Assembly (NCBI GenBank): GCA_948146395.1
Contig: OX411556.1
Span: 4,005,083-4,069,082 of the forward strand
DNA length: 64,000 bases
Direction: 5' to 3'
From: Fragum whitleyi
Taxonomy: Eukaryota > Mollusca > Bivalvia > Cardiida > Cardiidae
A program made the position numbers and the translations under genes. How positions within the stretch are numbered: position 1 is the stretch's first letter; each line of letters opens with the position of its first letter. Under the pieces are notes generated by a model that did not search any database, was not told the origin of the DNA, and was given only the letters and a program-made list of their open reading frames with translations. This document shows positions 61,461 through 64,000 of this stretch, piece after piece.

Positions 61461-63790
61461 GTTTAAGGATGGGACATGGCTTTAAGTTTTTTAATAATTT
61501 AGATTTATCCATTACAAAATAACAAATGTTTAGACAGGTCCACATTGTAAAAGGTTACAGATTACATACAATGTGTGGGCAAATTAGTAAAATTTGTAGT
61601 AGAAATGGTAGATAACATAAGGGAAAAAGGAAAATGTGTTAGTTAGCAGCATTTTCTTCTTTTCCCTATAAGCAAGGTCATCCGTCAAGATCAAATATAA
61701 AAGCTATGTATCTTTAACACAGCAGTGATTTTGGCAGTGATATGTAAGAAAATATCTGAAAAGGACAATGTGAATCATCAAGGTTATATTCCAGAAAATT
61801 AACCTATTGTGTTGTTTCGTCTATTCAGTTCCCTTGCCTTCAGTTATATCAGTACTTTGATTTTAGCACAGCGTAGTGATATGAAAGCACTGCGTTGAAC
61901 ACACAAAGCACATCGTGTCGCACAAAAGTTGGTGACGTATTCTAGACCTATTTTTTGCGCGCGCGTGAGCACAAAAAAAGCTACGTAGTACACACGTTCT
62001 TCGTTATTTACTCGATTATCTTTTTCCTACGCAATTTTAAGGATTCAGGGTTGTTTCCTATGGCCTGCTAAACCAGGCCAAAAACCGCCTCAGTGAAAAT
62101 CCTGATTTTCTTTTTTGGAAAGCATTTTACATCTTGAAAAACATGGGTTAGCTAAAATAAAACTCCCTCTACAGTGATGTGGTGCTAAATGAAAATATTT
62201 CGATTTTTTTTTAATTTTTCATGCCTTAACTTGAGTTGATGTTACTATGTTTTCGATCATTATGTGCGCCCTCTTAAGATTGTAGCTTCGATACAAAATT
62301 ACACGCGTGTCTTTAGCATTTGTTATGACAGTGATTCACGCATGAAGTGTTGCCGTAATAATCCCACGCATTTTGTGATAGAGACGATAAAACGGTTATT
62401 TACATCGCAAAATTTAACTTTTGAAATCAAGACATGGGTCGAATCAAGACGTTTTTAATCTTTAAACTGAGCTAGGTCTGACAATTGTTAAAATAATTCG
62501 TTTTGTAAACGTTTGCAGCCCATAATCTGGTAGACTTAGTTAAGTTGTAGGCCTCTTGTGACCGGCTTGTATGATAAAGCAACCGCATTGGACAACGTCA
62601 TTGACGAAATATCGCAGTATTTGATAACCAAATCTTTGTCAAAATGCATAGATAAGGACTTGTGGACTATCAGTAAGCCAATATCCATGGTTCAATGACT
62701 TGGTGTTTTCAACCAGAGAGGAAATCTACGTACTAGTAAAATGATTGTAGATTTTAAAAAGTTACATTTAAATTCATAGACCATCATTATGATTTATATT
62801 CAAATAGCGATTTCATTGCATTATAAGCACACAATTAAATAATTATGGGCCTAACATTTTACCAGTATTGAAGATCATCAATGAAACCACGGACCCGAAA
62901 TATATATGTATATTTAGAGTCCATGGTGAAACGTTTAACGCTTATTAGTTTATGAACATTTAAATTGAACAAAATCATAAATTACCGGTAAACATGTACA
63001 AATTTATCAATTTTTGCTGAGAGTTTTGGGCCGAGTTGACAACGTCCAAAAAAGGAAGAAGAACAAACTTTCCATGGGCTCCTGGTATAAAGTGTTTGTT
63101 AAGGGTTTAGGAGAGACGACCGTGTCAATTTGTCGTATTCAGAAGCGTTTTCTACCATAACTTAATTCTACTTCCTGTGTAAACGAAGACGTGGAATCAA
63201 TAACTGTTCGCGAGATAAAATGTACTTTTCTCTGTAAATTGGATAATAAATCATTTGATGCATTTACGGGCGGAATGTACCAATTCATATTTATTGAGAA
63301 GATTCGATAAATATTGCAACGGATCTTTACAAAGGACTTAAAAAATCGTGTTCAGGTAGGGTCACTCGTTCTCTGGTTTCAGTTTGACTAATGTCAAATT
63401 TACCTTTGAATACTTGTTGCTTTTTTTTTTTCTATCGGTAGCAAAAGTATTTTTATTTTTAGTTGATTGGGTCTCGAAAAAGATGACCCCTGACAGAGGG
63501 CTAAATAGTAAGTCTTCTAGCATTCGGCTCAAGTGCAACTCAACCCACTGTCCTTTAGATAAAAGGGGCATATTAAGAGTCATAAGACCATTAAAAATCA
63601 GTATATCAGAAGATCAGTGTTTGTATTTCCGTAAATATCAACAAAAAATTAGAGTTTTTCAGCAATGACAACCTTTATTCTTTGTGACAACGCCAGAATT
63701 TCAACTGGAACTTTTGTAAATTGACAATCAACAAATGCTGAGTCAAACATTTGTGAAATTTGCATCGAAATAAAGGCAGTGATTAATCTA
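61461..63790. other. gene-free stretch
   Basis: A T-run at 63421-63432 and scattered short frames only. No exon signals or RNA genes were recognised. Confidence 0.45.
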
Positions 63791-63794
63791 GAAA

Positions 63795-63905
63795 TTTCAC
63801 CCTATGAGTCCTGGGACCCCTCAATTCTAAAACAATGAGTCCTAGGGCAAAAACTATGAGTCCCAGGGCGAAATCAATGGGTCCCAGAATAAATCAATGG
63901 GACCT
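63795..63905. repeat. minisatellite with 'atgagtcccagggc' unit
   Basis: Four to five units of about 28 bases with the shared core 'gtcc(c/t)aggg' or close variants. Each is separated by an A-rich stretch. Confidence 0.6.
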
Positions 63906-64000
63906 AAGTTTAATCCTAAATACAAAATAAAAAAACTCATAAAATTAATTTCTAACTAAAAAATGCAAAAAGGTCTTTAGTTGCCTTGCACAAGAGTCAA

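Overview
This is an AT-rich, repeat-dense animal nuclear segment. A bivalve mollusc is the best guess. The grounds are many pearl-like non-autonomous Helitron-type elements (about 150-bp core repeats followed by GACA/GACGGA-type microsatellites and a terminal hairpin), several tRNA-derived SINE families, a non-LTR retrotransposon, and spliced single genes far apart. Nothing looks prokaryotic. The species cannot be named from the sequence.

Host genes. Two genes are well supported, both on the minus strand. One is a cytosolic HSP70 (34529-38809) with two coding exons, a 631-residue product ending in EEVD, one 2.4-kb intron and a heat-shock element next to a TATA-like box. The other is an aquaporin-11-type superaquaporin (53634-56377) with three exons, 280 residues and the NPC/NPA motif pair. 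A third locus (43639-44690) holds two divergent genes about 217 bp apart: a 5' exon of a RecQ-like helicase with a Walker A motif (plus strand) and an unrecognised small CxxC/CxxC protein (minus strand). Each appears to be broken by a single missing base in a homopolymer. Up to three exons of an unidentified minus-strand gene may lie at 28.1, 23.4 and 2.9 kb; the one at 23.4 kb is the best.

Layout. 1-8.8 kb: nested pearl-like elements, SINE fragments and old repeats. 8.8-19.1 kb: a nearly intact LINE (ORF1, ORF2, ACTT-tail), interrupted in its endonuclease domain by a 4.0-kb foldback element and in its 3' UTR by a pearl-like element. 19.2-34 kb: SINEs (one family with a Deu-like central domain), a pearl-like element, MITEs and a head-to-head tRNA-like palindrome. 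34-39 kb: HSP70. 39-43 kb: nested MITEs and a second copy of the 20.9-kb pearl-like element. 43.6-45.4 kb: the divergent gene pair. 45-53 kb: MITEs. 53-56 kb: aquaporin. 56.7-64 kb: a pearl-like element, MITEs (one with a perfect 8-bp target duplication), a tandem array and featureless sequence.

The most unusual object is the foldback element at 10137-14144. It has two inverted arms built from a satellite with about 48-bp subunits in an about 375-bp higher-order repeat. It ends in inverted repeats flanked by a perfect 6-bp duplication, and removing it with one duplication copy restores the LINE reading frame exactly. No genes in the window form an operon or pathway together; apart from the divergent pair they are independent loci.
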